DNA of 64,000 nt from Trachythela sp. YZ-2020 (lineage: Eukaryota; Cnidaria; Anthozoa; Malacalcyonacea; Clavulariidae), in contig JADLSH010000091.1 of the NCBI GenBank assembly GCA_016169945.1, positions 868,001 through 932,000 on the forward strand, in the 5' to 3' direction. Positions 1 through 12,500 of the stretch are shown here, piece by piece. Below the pieces are notes generated by a model, which saw only the letters and a list, made by a program, of their open reading frames with translations, was not told the origin of the DNA and did not search any database. Each line of letters begins with the position of its first letter. Position 1 is the stretch's first letter. A program made the translations under genes and the position numbers.

Positions 1-297
<297 letters not shown>

Positions 298-330
298 ATG
301 TACATTCCGAAAGACTAATTATAAACAAAC

Positions 331-346
331 GGCTCTTTTAAGAGCC
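331..346 (+). terminator. Histone mRNA 3' stem-loop
   Basis: GGCTCTTTTAAGAGCC forms a 6-bp stem with a 4-base loop and is followed by ACCA, the classical 3' processing signal of replication-dependent histone mRNAs bound by SLBP. It lies 33 bases after the H4 stop. The same element is found after the second H4 gene. Confidence 0.97.
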
Positions 347-726
347 ACCAAATCTCCTAGGAGAATACCAAAACAATTCGAAATTCCACTATTTGGATGT
401 TGCAATTTCAACTATTCTTCCTGAGAACAAGTTTCTATATTCAAGAAATTTGAGTACGTTAAAGCTAACGTATAGAGTCAAAATATAGTACGGGAGCACT
501 TTTGGGACACTATTGTCTGAGCAAATTAGTGCATGGGCGTATGTGTTGGGACTTGGTCAACAGAATGAATCACGCTAAATTTTAAGATAACAAGCTAACT
601 GAGCAGTTTAACCCGCATGGCTATTTTAGTTAGTGTGCATGGCTACCTTATAACTGTGTTATTCTAATGATATATGTATACTGTATACTATATGTTAGAT
701 TTGGTAAGATAAATAGAACAATCATG
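347..726. other. Non-coding stretch, nothing recognised
   Basis: AT-rich sequence downstream of H4. I see no coding potential, inverted repeat or repeat shared with the rest of the window. Confidence 0.5.
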
Positions 727-2005
727 TCTAATTTAAAATTTTTCGTTACTTTCTGGGTGAAGCTGGCTTAATTGACCGAAAAGATAAAAGCCACCCTCCT
801 AACCCATGGCTACAAAATACCTCACAACAGCTAATGGGTGGCATTTCTATATATTTTATGCTTGAGGGTTTGTGGGATCAAAGTACCTGGGAAATATAGC
901 ACGAACTTCGACTCATTTAGAGCGAAGGCTCTTCGTCTGGTTGTTAGCCGTAGCGTTGGTTGGGAAACGTCGAAGTTCTTGTCGTATTTTGACAGGTAGT
1001 TTGGTCCTACAAACCCTCAAACATATCCTTTATCGCTACCTACACTGGAACCACGCCTTCAAGATTTCTACATTTTTCTTGTTTAAAAACACAACGGTAG
1101 GGGAATCTGTAATACGACGAATAAAAATCATCGGCGTGTCCAATATTCTAATACAAATTTGTAGTAAAAAATTTCCGGGAGTCACACGTAGAACAGTGCC
1201 AGACGAAAATAGCTGAGCATACTTACTGGGCGATGTTTGGGCTTGTCAATAAAATGAAATAACATGTCAACGGTTAGTTAAGAGCATGTTTACAGTACTC
1301 TTAAGTTCCTTTTAAAAGTCTTTTTTTCGTCTGGATTGAATGTATGGATATGCGCATATTCTTCATGCTTTTGACGAAAAAGATGAAATAGGAATATTAA
1401 AGTCTTTGACACGACGCTTGAACTAGCCTTGAGCAGACGTTTTCAGAATTTGGGGTGTTAGTAGAGTCTGAGTAACAGAGACACAATTTGTTTTTTTGCA
1501 ATTTATTCGTGTAATTGAAAGACCTAATTAATGCAAAATAACAATTCCTGATTTCCTGTTATTGTATAAGTGATGAAAAATGTCTATACTTTTAAATTTT
1601 TCGTTACTTTCTGGCTGAAGCTGGCTTTATAGTCGGCCAAAAAGATAAATAACCAACCTCGTCCAATGGCTACACAATACTTCATAAAAACTGATGGGTG
1701 TTACACGTAGAATAGAGCCAATACGAAAATAGCTGAGCAGATGGGCGATGTTGAATTTGAATGAAATAACATGACAACGGTTAGTGTGTTTACCTTACTC
1801 TTCTATTCCTTTAGGCTTAAAGTCTTATATTTGGTCATGGACTGAACACATGCATAATTATGCACGCATTCTCCATGCTTTTAACGAAAAGGATGAAATA
1901 AGGATATAAAAGTCTTAACACGACGTTTGAACTAGCCTACGAGGTGAGGCTTTAAGAATTGAGGGTGTTAGTAGAGTCTGCACAACGGAGCAACATTTCG
2001 TTGGT
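727..2005. repeat. Two-copy direct duplication, one copy interrupted
   Basis: Copy A (about 727-861 plus 1179-1490) and copy B (about 1590-2005) align over several blocks: both carry TTTTTCGTTACTTTCTGG, then GTAGAAnAGnGCC, then GAAATAACATG and GGGTGTTAGTAGAGTCTG in the same order. Copy A contains about 335 bp more than copy B at one point, and the hairpin element 857-1024 lies in that extra piece. The duplication therefore predates that insertion, or copy B lost it. No protein is encoded. Confidence 0.75.
857..1024. mobile_element. Hairpin element (MITE-like), family with 5017 and 32877
   Basis: Inverted ends of about 30 bases (TTGAGGGTTTGTGGGATCAA on the left, near-complementary on the right) surround an inner inverted repeat built from GAACTTCGAC and GTCGAAGTTC. 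The same inner block, joined to CAGGTA, occurs in the elements at 5017-5205 and 32877-33023, and a fragment lies near 34364-34412. Non-coding; superfamily not determined because no clear target duplication was found. Confidence 0.75.
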
Positions 2006-2171
2006 CTGTTCCTATATAACCATATAACTAATATCTATCTATCTATAACCGTATTAGCCCAGCGATATGTGTATGTTCTATGTGCAGTGGCGTACCATCA
2101 AGACAGAAGTGAGGGGAGGGGACAATTTATGACGTCATCAAGAAAATCACCCTTTTTGGCTGAGGGCGGAG

Positions 2172-2474
2172 CAGTGAGCTCTATATATATCTGGAGTAAG
2201 AACTTCTAATGTTCGGCAATTGACGTCCAAACTCATGAAGGTCATAAACAGTTTTCATACCATTTTTTTCCAGCTAATTCCAAATTATAAAATCATAATG
2301 TTATTGTTTAAATCGAAGTAAAAACAGGAAATTGTGGCACACTTCTTGCCGACTTGTGCAAACCGCGCGGTCGAAAACAATAGAAAGGGATTGGCACTGC
2401 ACGTCAATTTCCGCCATCTTTGGCTTCACTTTTTGGACGTGAATTCTCACTCCAGATATATATGGAGCTCATTG
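2172..2474. mobile_element. Non-autonomous hAT-type element with perfect 8-bp target duplication
   Basis: Terminal inverted repeats of about 31 bases start with CAGTGAGCTC on the left and CAATGAGCTC read inward from the right, and continue into ATATATATCTGGAGT. The 8 bases GGGCGGAG lie directly outside both ends (2164-2171 and 2475-2482). An 8-bp duplication and CARTG termini are the hAT signature. It is 303 bp long and encodes nothing. The hAT assignment rests on known family traits; the boundaries are read directly. Confidence 0.88.
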
Positions 2475-2482
2475 GGGCGGAG

Positions 2483-3144
2483 CGGCTAGCTTACTGGGTG
2501 GATCCGGGGCCATGCTTGACCGGAAAATTTTGATATCTGAGGCTTCTTAGAATGTCGGAAATGCAATCAAATTTGCTAGCGACGGTAAAATGTTATGCAC
2601 ACGTCCCCCCAACATTTCTCATTGGATTTAAACATATCTCGAAGGTGGTCCTGAAGGAGAGTGGGGGAGGGGGCAGAATTGCGCCATACTTGGCAGAAAT
2701 TGCGCAATAGATTGTATTTCTTGCTTGCGCCGATCTTCCCTCACTATCCCCTGTTACCACCCTTTGGCCTATAAAATTATTGCGTAATTCTGCGAATTGC
2801 CTGCGGAGGAGACTAACGTCAGGTTGGGTTTACTGATTAAATAAACAGTTTGGTGAAGTTACACAAACGGAGTGGCCTTCATACTCTCGACCTTGTCTCG
2901 AATATCTCTCGGTCACTTTACCGCTGGAAAGCCTGATCAGACACGCGATTGAAATGCTTAACTTTAACCTACGGACGTGAAAAGTGACTGCCCAGTTACG
3001 AACGCTTGATGACACCGGTGGTGATATATAGTGCATGCGCCTTTCAACTCTGCGACAAAAGCTTGATTCTTGCAGTGCGCAGATCTTGTTTATAATTTCA
3101 CCCTAGTCACATGTGAGAAGGGTATCTGATATTTCGGTTTGATA
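2483..3144. other. Non-coding stretch
   Basis: No gene found. A short piece near 2645-2665 (GGTCCTGAAGGAG) matches the end of the inverted-repeat element at 13198-13401, so a decayed copy may lie here. Confidence 0.45.
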
Positions 3145-3525
3145 GTAACACTAGACTAATAATGGATGACCATTACCGGATCTCTAGGAAAAGCAATTCA
3201 CAACTAATAGAATTATCCAGTATAAGTAAACTTAGTTTAGTTTATAGCTAGGTTCCTTGCTGTAACTGCAAGTAACATTGGGCCAACAAGAGATGCCCCT
3301 TACTGCATCTCTAGGGTGAACAGTTTATAAAAAATAGAGCTATCCAGTATAAATATAGAAGTGAGTTTAGTTTAGGTTCTCTTCTGTAGTAACGCTGGAC
3401 TAACAAGAGATGCCTCTAGGAAATACAGTTTATAATTAATAGAGCTATCAAGTATGAATAAAGTGAGTTTAGTTTGGAATGTAGGAAATATTTCGTGTCT
3501 GGATTCTGTGGTCTGGTCAGTCACA
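3145..3525. repeat. Three imperfect tandem units of about 115 bp
   Basis: Each unit carries TAGTAAC, a GACTAA/CCAACAAGAGATG block, CTCTAGG, an AATAGA-TATC(C)AGTATAA block and TTAGTTTA. A related single copy is at about 17440-17580. An inverted copy lies at about 5485-5640, sharing CTGTGGTCTGGTCAGTCAC. The inverted pair 3393-3525 and 5485-5640 could be the arms of a roughly 2.5-kb older element, but no end or target duplication confirms that. Non-coding. Confidence 0.65.
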
Positions 3526-4354
3526 AATCTATAAGTAACTTGAAGTGTCAAAGAATCCCTCTCGGTCTTCTTACAAAACTGACAAGGCTCAATTGCTTTC
3601 CAAATAAACTTTGTTTTAATGGCTGAGCAACCGTGGGATATATATCACTTCCTCCAGAAACCAACTTGCTTTCATTTATTAGTAATATTTCCCATACTAT
3701 ACACATTAATCACAGCGGACTGATCAATGAAGAATCTGGGGCCGAATGTTATAAACAGTTACAAAATTGGTTATAGATTTATCTCTCGCTTTAACATATG
3801 GGTTAGACAAATTATTAGATTACACATATTAGTATTTATAAGTTCAACCCCATTCCTAATGGACAAATTTGGCTATCGCTGCTACCCATGCAATTGACAG
3901 CTTTGGATAACTCAAATGCACCAGAGCTATTCACTCGTATGTAGATCATTATAATGCTTAGTTACTTTTGTTCTATTCTATGTTTTTTCAAACTAGAATA
4001 ACAGTAACTAGGCATGTATGAGAATTTTCCAAAGTTGCGAGTTGGGTATAAACCAGCGTTAGCCAAATTTGTTAATGAACAAACGCACATTATATTGACT
4101 GTGCCACTATCAGCATATTATTCCTCATGCAAATTCTTCTGGGAGACAGTGTACATGATCCTGATTGCCAGGACAGATGGATAGGATGATTTTCAAGTAC
4201 AGCTGTATTAAGTCACTATAAGCTAGCTATATTTTGGATTTCCCCACTTGTGTAAATTGTGTACAGCTTGTTCAATTAACGCTATATTCTGAAGGTCAAA
4301 ACTCACAACCGCCAAACCACGATCTCTAAGCGCGAAAAGCACAATGGACTCGTA
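3526..4354. other. Non-coding stretch with one palindrome
   Basis: No gene seen. An inverted repeat at about 3958-4012 pairs TTAGTTACTTTTGTTCTA with TAGAATAACAGTAACTAG. A closely similar hairpin occurs at 28306-28345, so this is a dispersed short element. Confidence 0.55.
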
Positions 4355-4714
4355 CATCGTATTTACTCTTTTAGTGGTTCTGATGCGGCGCCTATTTGAG
4401 GGCGGCGCTTATTCGAGAGCATTCGTATTCTATTTGTATCTGCCTTCACTACGGAATTGCGCATCCGAAGTTCTGGAGAGAGAGTTAAACGACAGAGCAT
4501 TGAAATATTCTCACTTTTAACTTAAAAACAATGTAGTGCATGATAATACATGTCCGAGGAGGCGATCGAGACTGATTAAAGATTGAGATAGACTGTAGTT
4601 GTTTTCAGCCAGAACAATTCCGTCTAGCGGTGCTCGATTTGTTATTAATTATTCGGTTAATTATTCGGATTTGCGCTTATTCGGGGGAGGCGCTTAAACG
4701 AATAAATACGGTAT
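4355..4714. mobile_element. Degenerate inverted-repeat element
   Basis: The left end has ATCGTATTTACTCTTTTAG followed by GGCGCCTATTTGAGGGCGGCG; the right end has GGCGCTTAAACG followed by AATAAATACGGTA, which is its imperfect reverse complement. About 360 bp, non-coding, no clear target duplication. Confidence 0.55.
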
Positions 4715-5016
4715 GCCTCTTTCTTAATGCTTCTGTTTTGCTTCCATGCCCCAATTCTGCAGGTGCACGTCCATTATGCTTTTTTCCGTTTTGAGTCTTG
4801 ACTTTGAATGGACAATATTTCAAAGTTAATGTTGCGAACACTCCCAAAAAACTTTTGACAATTTACCATGACATAAAGTAGTTATATAAACGAAAACTTT
4901 CTCGACGATTAAAGGAATTGAAATGTTCTTGATCATATCCTGATCATAACAGCAAAATTACTAATTTTTAGGCTGTTTAAATTCTCATTCGTTTGCCATA
5001 GTTGAGGTAACCAATG

Positions 5017-5205
5017 AGCTTCGGATCTTCAGGATTAATGTACCTGAAAATTTCAATAAGAACTTGGACGTTTCGAGCGAAGGCCCTTCCTCTGGAAGTT
5101 AGTATTTGGAAGTTTGTTACTAACTTCCAGACGAAGGGCCTGCGCTCAAAACGTTGAAGTTCTTGTTGAATTTTCCAGGTAGATTAATCCTAAAGACCCG
5201 AAGCT
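5017..5205. mobile_element. Hairpin element, family with 857 and 32877
   Basis: Ends AGCTTCGGATCTTCAGGATT and its near reverse complement enclose a long internal palindrome with GAAGGCCCTTC on one arm and GAAGGGCCTGC on the other. The transcript would fold into one long hairpin of about 85-base arms. Non-coding. Confidence 0.78.
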
Positions 5206-5304
5206 TATTGTATAGACACTATCTACACTGACGCCACACGTTCGAGATAATGCACTAAAATCATGCCGCCTCTCACATCCCGTCCTCGAAATTACCGTTG
5301 ACAT

Positions 5305-6345
5305 GTTCATTAATCTGAGTGGCCATGCGTGTCAACTGAACGCGAACATCCGCAGCGAACAATTGCAAAATGTCAAAGCTTCTCCTATATGTCCACGGAC
5401 GATAAGATTAATTCAAAGTTTGTTTGAAGAGTAATGGAGTCTTTAATTTTGTGAGAGTGCTTTTCATTGATGCATGCAATTTCATAGTGTGACTGACCAG
5501 ACCACAGAATATATGAAATATAATAATTAAAACTATAATAATAACTAAACTAGCTTTATTTATACCGGATCGGGATAGCTCTACCAGTTCTCAACAGTTT
5601 CTCCTGGAAGTCCGGTAAAGCACGTTCTTTCCTAATGATTATTATTTTTCCTAATGATATATATTCGGTAATGATATATTTTCGCTTACTTCAATGTTGT
5701 CACTACAGCTTGTTTCATCTAAGGAAGGAATCTACAAGCTAGCTACGAGTGTTAGTGGCAACATTGAGGTAAGCGAAATGTATATTTGCTCTAGCAATAC
5801 GATATCGAGCGCTCTTTGTGAACCAAAACACGCTGATATATATTTATGCACCATATCCAGTTTTATTTTGGATGCAAACAGATTATGCACGAGTATTCCG
5901 GATACGAATTCATCTCATATGCAGGGGAAGTTTACATAATATGACTAGGACGGGATATAGCTTCACAACCTCGTTACCAAGCCTTTTCCGCGCGATTTTT
6001 CCACCCATCTTCTTCACCTCTCATACTGTCTTGACAAGACGGTTCGCCATACTGCCAGAGGGCCTATATAGTTTTTGCAACTGCTCTTCCATGGTTGGGT
6101 CTCAAAATATGATATGTATATAATTTTTTCGCTCGAAATTTCCATGTACACAGTACAAACACATTCGCCATACTGACAGCCTCTCAGACGTTTGTGCAAA
6201 CAATCTGGAGTGGCACTTTAAGATGCTGATTAATTCGAGTGGCTTTTCCGTGTCAACAATTGCGTAGATCGCATAGCTTAATAGCGTAGACCGCTAAGTC
6301 GGTATGCGTAGGAGAGACTAGGATCCGCAGCGCACAATTAGAAAT
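5305..6345. repeat. Duplicated promoter-proximal segment (5305-5385 and 6225-6345)
   Basis: Both segments contain ATTAATnnGAGTGGC, GTGTCAAC, ATCCGCAGCG and ACAATT followed by AAATGTCA in the same order. The second copy ends just upstream of the TATA box of the VWA-HYR gene. The first could be a relic of a duplicated upstream region. The stretch between them holds no gene. Confidence 0.5.
5670..5788. repeat. Inverted repeat of about 40-bp arms
   Basis: TTTCGCTTACTTCAATGTTG on the left pairs with CAACATTGAGGTAAGCGAAA on the right; about 40 bases lie between the arms. Non-coding, probably a small fold-back element. Confidence 0.65.
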
Positions 6346-6388
6346 GTCATCGCGGGGAAAAAACATGCATTTTTGAAACCGGCGAACA

Positions 6389-6397
6389 GTATAAAAG
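6389..6397 (+). promoter_or_regulatory. TATA box of the VWA-HYR-galaxin gene
   Basis: GTATAAAAG lies 113 bases upstream of the start codon of the secreted VWA-HYR protein, with TTGTCATTCGTC about 28 bases downstream as a plausible start site. The short purine-rich leader (6425-6502) contains no other ATG before 6503. Confidence 0.65.
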
Positions 6398-6502
6398 CAG
6401 GGTGGCTGTAGTCGTTTGTCATTCGTCGAGAGAAGAGCTCAAGAACAGATCTCTTTGAAGAAGGAAGAGAAGTGAAGACTGAAGTGAAATATACTGAAGA
6501 AG

Positions 6503-9500
6503 ATGCTACGGTGGTTGATACTTCTGACGCTGTTTGCTCATAACAATTTAGCTTTCGGGCTATATGATGAAATAGATGGTATGTGCTTTTTATTTATACT
6601 GTATTTAACTTTCTGTTTTGGTGCACACTGCACAGTGGTCAGTACCTCTTCGGCAGGGGTTATCCAAACTCTACCGAACATCGTACAGTATTTCTTCAGT
6701 ATTCTGGTCTGCTCGTGTTGTGCCCCAAAGATGACCCTACTGGACTGTCCAACTTTTAATTCAACATTATTCAAGCCCCCCTTCCCCCACCCCCCGACAC
6801 ACACACAGGTAATCACATATACGTGTTCGCGTCGTAGATGGTTCGAGTCTTCGAATGAATATAAATGTGAATGATTTCGTTGTGTTGATTAACAAAAAGC
6901 ATATCTCTTGCCCAACTTCGGTTGAAATTTTGCCCAACTTGTCGACCTTTCAATTTTTCTGTCTCCCCCGCCCCGCTACCGATTTGAATTTCATTCTATG
7001 GAATTTGATTTCTATTTGATACTTTAAGGGAGTGTTTCCCCCATTTGGGTAAATATTTGCAAATTCAATGAACATTGTAGATGGGAGAATGTGATTTCGA
7101 ACAGATCATATTAATTAAGATATGTTTGTTCGTAAATCCATATTGATACGAAAAATTTAAGCTATAAACGTGGTACCTAACGCGCAATAACATGCTAAAT
7201 TTGAATTAAACTTTTCCTGACTTCTTTTGATACATTCTGAATATCAAAAGCCTAGTAAGCACATCACAATATTCCTTTGAAGAACTGTACTCTTCAAACT
7301 CACATGTTGTGTGTTCTTTTCCCAAAACAGATTATCATCTTTGGCGACGTGGAGGACCATCTACATCAACAAAAGTTGATAAAGGTATAATGATCAATCG
7401 AGATATGGCTGGAAATTGGCAAACGTTGAACGGTCGATCTATAATGAGCTACGATATTATGTTGTTGAGACGATTTCTTCATTCACAAATCTTTTGAAAT
7501 TGTACTTATTAATTGGTAGCTATTTGCTTATCAGTGAGGTTGAGTGATTCCTGGCATTACAACAAGGGATTTTTACGAAGACACACATTTGTTTTGCACA
7601 ATTTCATTATGCTCCAATTTATGCATCTGCCAAGCACATACGCGTTTGTCAATTTATACCTTTTTAGAAATACAGTTATACCTGGATATATATAGCTAGT
7701 ACTGGAGTGTAATAAGCTGAGTAATACATGAGTGCATGAACATGACGTTGAATGTTAGAATGCTGCATGGTTTTGTCAGTATAATGTTTGGTGATTATGG
7801 GTAGATCTGATTCAATTTTAATTAACCATGCAAATCAATCAAAATGTGTCAATATATGCAGGGACGTACATTCCAAAAAAGTTTGGCGGGGTGTCCATTG
7901 TTCAGGGACCGACTTTTTATATTTGTTTGACTACATCAAAACATGTATTACGAGTTAATGTAAAAATATGTGTAGTGCCAGGGGTGTAGAAGGATTGTCA
8001 AAAAATAGGGGGCCGACTCCCACGAGGCGCCACCATGGTTGGCGCCGACGGGGAAAGTTTGTAGATCGTCAGAAATGGAATTTTCAGAGTCTGCTCTACC
8101 TCTTTCGTTATAGGCTCTTTCATTAATATATATAAGATTTCAAACACTCTAGTTTCGAATTCAAATAGTTCGCTGTAATTTTCTTTACATGCAGTTATTT
8201 AAAGAAAACGCCCCCCAAAACGTAACCTTCAACATCATAAAGACCCAATTAGAAACTGCATTTTTATAACAGAGTTGACTTAATTTTACTCGAGAATACT
8301 GACGTGAAATAGAATGCACAATGCGGCAGAGCAAAAGTTAGGAGGTTTTGCGCAGTCGTGTATGGCTATGTCATCTTACATTTGAGCATATTGCTTTAAG
8401 AGGAAAATATATACCTGGGTTTTGCAATGTTGATTTCTTTTATTGACAATTTTTGTATCGTTTATTATACGTTTTTTAGACAGGTGTTTCGGACCAACTC
8501 GGACCGAATTAAGTAGTGTAATTTTACAATTTGGGACCCCCACGCCCCCCTAACGTGCGCCCCTGAATATATGTCATTGTCAAGACACACTTTCTGTTTT
8601 ACAAGGACACCGAAGTGTGTCAAGATACACCCTATTTTAATGCGTGGGTGATTCCACAAGATGATATCATATTGGATAATTGCTTCATTATCAAAAATAT
8701 TAATGGCGCCATGCACAAGTTTGCATAAAGATTAAAGTACATTGAATACTTATTTATTTATTATTTAACTTTATTTAGAGAAGGTTAAGTATTAATTACA
8801 AAATACGCCAGTTTAGCTACATCTAATCTTCCACTGGACCTTAATTACATTTCTATAACCTAAATATATGTGATGTTAATAAACGAGCAGGACTTTTAAT
8901 AAAAACCTTGTGAATTATTAATGAGTTTTTGAAACAATCATAATATACTTGATTAAACGTTAATACCTAAATCCAATATAATTTGGAAATATCTAGCTAG
9001 ATGTAATTATATAGAGACATTTTATAATTAAGACTTATGTTTATTCATGTCTATAATATTATGCTTTACATTTAAATACATATACTTCAGCCGAGTTTGC
9101 AGACTATATATATAATCATTTTTACATACATATATAAAAAAATGACATGCTTTTGAGCGAAATTTTAACATAATTAATCTAAAGTAGAAATATATTTCTG
9201 AAATTCATTAATTATTCATAAGCAAAATACAAAGGAAACTCATGACAGGTAGCGGATCTATATATTTGATATAGACTTGCTCAAATTTTCTCCTTCAATT
9301 TTTACATCGTAGATAACATCAATTTTCAAAATTCCAACGCCAGTGAGCGTACAAAACGACTCATTTTAGAAGTCATATACAAACCTTGCAGTTCGGCCTT
9401 TATCAGATCTAAAACACTCGGCTGCGTCTCGTTGTTTTAAATCTGATAAAGACCTCTCGCACGGTTGGTATATATATTACTTACATATATATATATATAT

Positions 9501-12500
9501 ATATATATAGTCAAATCTGCAGACATGCATGTTTCGCCGTTCAACGGCTCGTCAGTGCAGCTTGTAACGCAGTCTAGATGCGAGTGACTTCGTATTTATA
9601 CACCATACTCTTGCCCTCACCAAGCGCATGTGGTACAATACTCAGACACATGCGCATCCAGACATGCGTGAAGTGTCTTGGGGCCAGAGTGCTCAAACGA
9701 CCACAAGGGAAGTGAGCTTTTGCATTATAGCTTATTAGCCACCAATATATATATATATATATAAATTCAGTTCGTTATAACGAACTGAATTTTAATCGCC
9801 TGATAATTGCCTTGCAATTAAGAGGCATGAAACTTTAAGTAGCGATATATAAATAGCTCTGCTGAATACTCTCAGTATTGAGCACTCTTTTATCTATTAC
9901 GAAGTTACCATTATTATTATTATAATATATATATATATATGTTTATAAACCTCCTCTCTATTAATACGTCCCTTCAGCAATACGCTCCCCAATCCATATA
10001 TTGCATAATTATTTTTGGTCCTATTTACCGTCATGCAAAATCAACTGTAGCTTACGGAATGCATGAACGGTTAAACGCATTATACCGTATAAGGTCCCAT
10101 TAACCATGATGCCAAAAGTCATCCGCATTTTTGCACTCTCAGTTTCTATTATATATATATCATGTACTAGTAATAAGTGTGTGTTTTGGTTCACGAAATG
10201 TCAGAGAGTGCAAAAGATTGAGCAAATATAGTATAGTTCGGCTTACCTTGAACTCTTCACTATCACTGGCTTCACCATCCGCTGGTTTCACCTTACAGTG
10301 GAAATGTGAGGTGTCTTTACCATGATTTTAAGACGATCCCACTTTAGGGTGAAAGCGACGGTCGTGAAGACTTCGAGGTAAGCCAAACTATAACATGTAC
10401 AAATGCACCGTATACATTTCAGATTGCATAAAGGATATCCTCGTGATCTGGGACAATTCCCAATCTGTTGGCACTGGCAACTTCCTTGATAAAGTGCGAC
10501 CATTCCTAAAAAAGCTTGTCAGAAATGATATGCTGAACGTTGGAAAAGATGGCACGCATATTGGTTTTATCACATTCGCAAGTGGTGAAAAAACTAGGGA
10601 ATTGTTGAAGATTGGGTCAATAACGAGCCAAGATAAGTTGATAAAGTGGCTGGATGGTTTAAACTACGTGAAGGATCTAATGGGCTCATGGACCTACACG
10701 GGTAAAGCATTCAAGCTTGCGGCAAACGATGTAAGTCTAACATTTCTGTATTAAGGTGACTCAATACAGTTTTTTATATAATGGGAAATTCACGATTTAG
10801 ATCCGAATTTTTGGACAAGTATTACATCTGAAGGGTTTGAATTTTTTCACAAAAGTTACGCAACTGCCGTTGCTATGGCAACAATGACGTTTCAAGATGG
10901 CGGATATTTTGGCTTTAAAGTATTTTAACTCAAAAACCACATCGGTGCGCCCCAAATTTTATTTCATAAGATGATTTCTCTTAGTATACTAAATTATTTT
11001 CACAATTTTAAAAAAATTCTGTCGAGCCAAAATTTTTCAAATTAAGTAATTGTGATTATTCGTAATAATTTTTTCTCGCTCAATTTTAAATTGTCAAAAT
11101 TATTGAGTATACTAAGGGAAATCATTTTGTGAAATAAAATTTGGGGACACCGATGTCGATTTCGAGTTAAATTACTTTAAAGCCAAGATATCCGCCATCT
11201 TGAAACGTCATTGTTGCCATAGCAACGGCAGTTGCGTAACTTTTGTGAAACAATTCAAACCCTTCAGATGTTGTTTTACATCAGTAAGATACTTTTTGTT
11301 TTTTAACAAGTAATACTTGTCCAAAAATTCGGATGTAAATCGTGAATTTTCCATTTTATAGAAAACTGTATTGAGCCAACTTAAATAGCCATGGAAGCTC
11401 TATTTGGCGACTAGTGTTCAAAGAAAGAGAAGTCTTGATTTTTGCTTTTACAAACAACATATTTAAGCAGGCACCACTAATACAGACAGAAAAAGCTTGT
11501 GTGTTTCCAACATGCTCGTAGCACCGACTTTAACAAATTAGTGACTGCAAAAACTGTTATTGAATAATCAATCAATAAATTAATTAATTAATTAGTCAAT
11601 CAATCAACCAATCAATGATTTAACCAGTCAAAGCTAATCACTTAATAAATCAATACATTTAATTATTCATTAACCAATCAATGTAATTATTGAGCCAATC
11701 GGCTAATAAATCATTTAAACCACCCAATCAATCAAGTAGTAAATTTATTAACATATTTTTAACTCTTAAAGGTGTTTCCTTCAAAAAGTCCTTTAAATCA
11801 CCGTGATGATGTGGGCGACGTTATTTTGTTGTTCACCGACGGAGAACCAAGAGCTAGAACTAGAAAGGAAATAAAAAAGCAACTTGATATGGCTGATAAA
11901 TATTCGACAGAACTGAAGAACAGGAATGTTAGTATTATCAGCTTGGCAGTTGGTCCCGAAGCAAAGAAGAAAAAATTCCAGAGCAACATTCGCTTGTGGT
12001 CGAACCATATGTTCACATCAGGGTTTAATGATTTGGACAGTGTCCTGGCAAAAATAATTAAAGCATCGTGTGCCGCTAAACCGGGTAAATACTGCTACGT
12101 AAATGAATGCGCAAACAAATTACATTCACGATCCAACGTTTCGACAAATAGAAAATATATATGATCGTGTTAACATGCAGGACTACCACATGAATACTTG
12201 ATTGCTTTTTGCCTACTCGGCGCAGGAGGCGTGCCAAAACTGAAAATCAAATATGGCGGCGCAACCGGGCAAGAGTGCATAGAAACTATATTATTAGGAA
12301 ACTGATTTTGTGCTTAGTGTACTTGTTGAACCAAATTTGTGGCTTTCAAAGCTAATTATGTATACTTTCTGGTTAGAAGTAGCTAATTTGACAAAATTAA
12401 AATTGCAAAATTTGCAAAATCTATGTCGCGTATTTGCGATGAAAAGCGTTCAAAACCTAATATATTTTTGGCGTATCTCACAAAATTACTTTGTTTTAGC

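Larger units (their letters stand above)
6579..10422. other. Introns 1 and 2 of the VWA-HYR gene
   Basis: Intron 1 (6579-7330) and intron 2 (7385-10422) flank the short exon 2. Apart from the hammerhead-bearing repeat at 9484-9765, I see only AT-rich sequence and fragments of GGGG-rich element ends near 7870-8060 and 8530-8560. No coding exon beyond those listed. Confidence 0.6.

Noticed and set aside
872..1216. 114-residue plus-strand frame
   Set aside because: Lies across a non-coding hairpin element and the adjoining duplicated sequence.
3145..3485. CRISPR-like array
   Set aside because: Only three long diverged units without short uniform spacers, in an animal genome.
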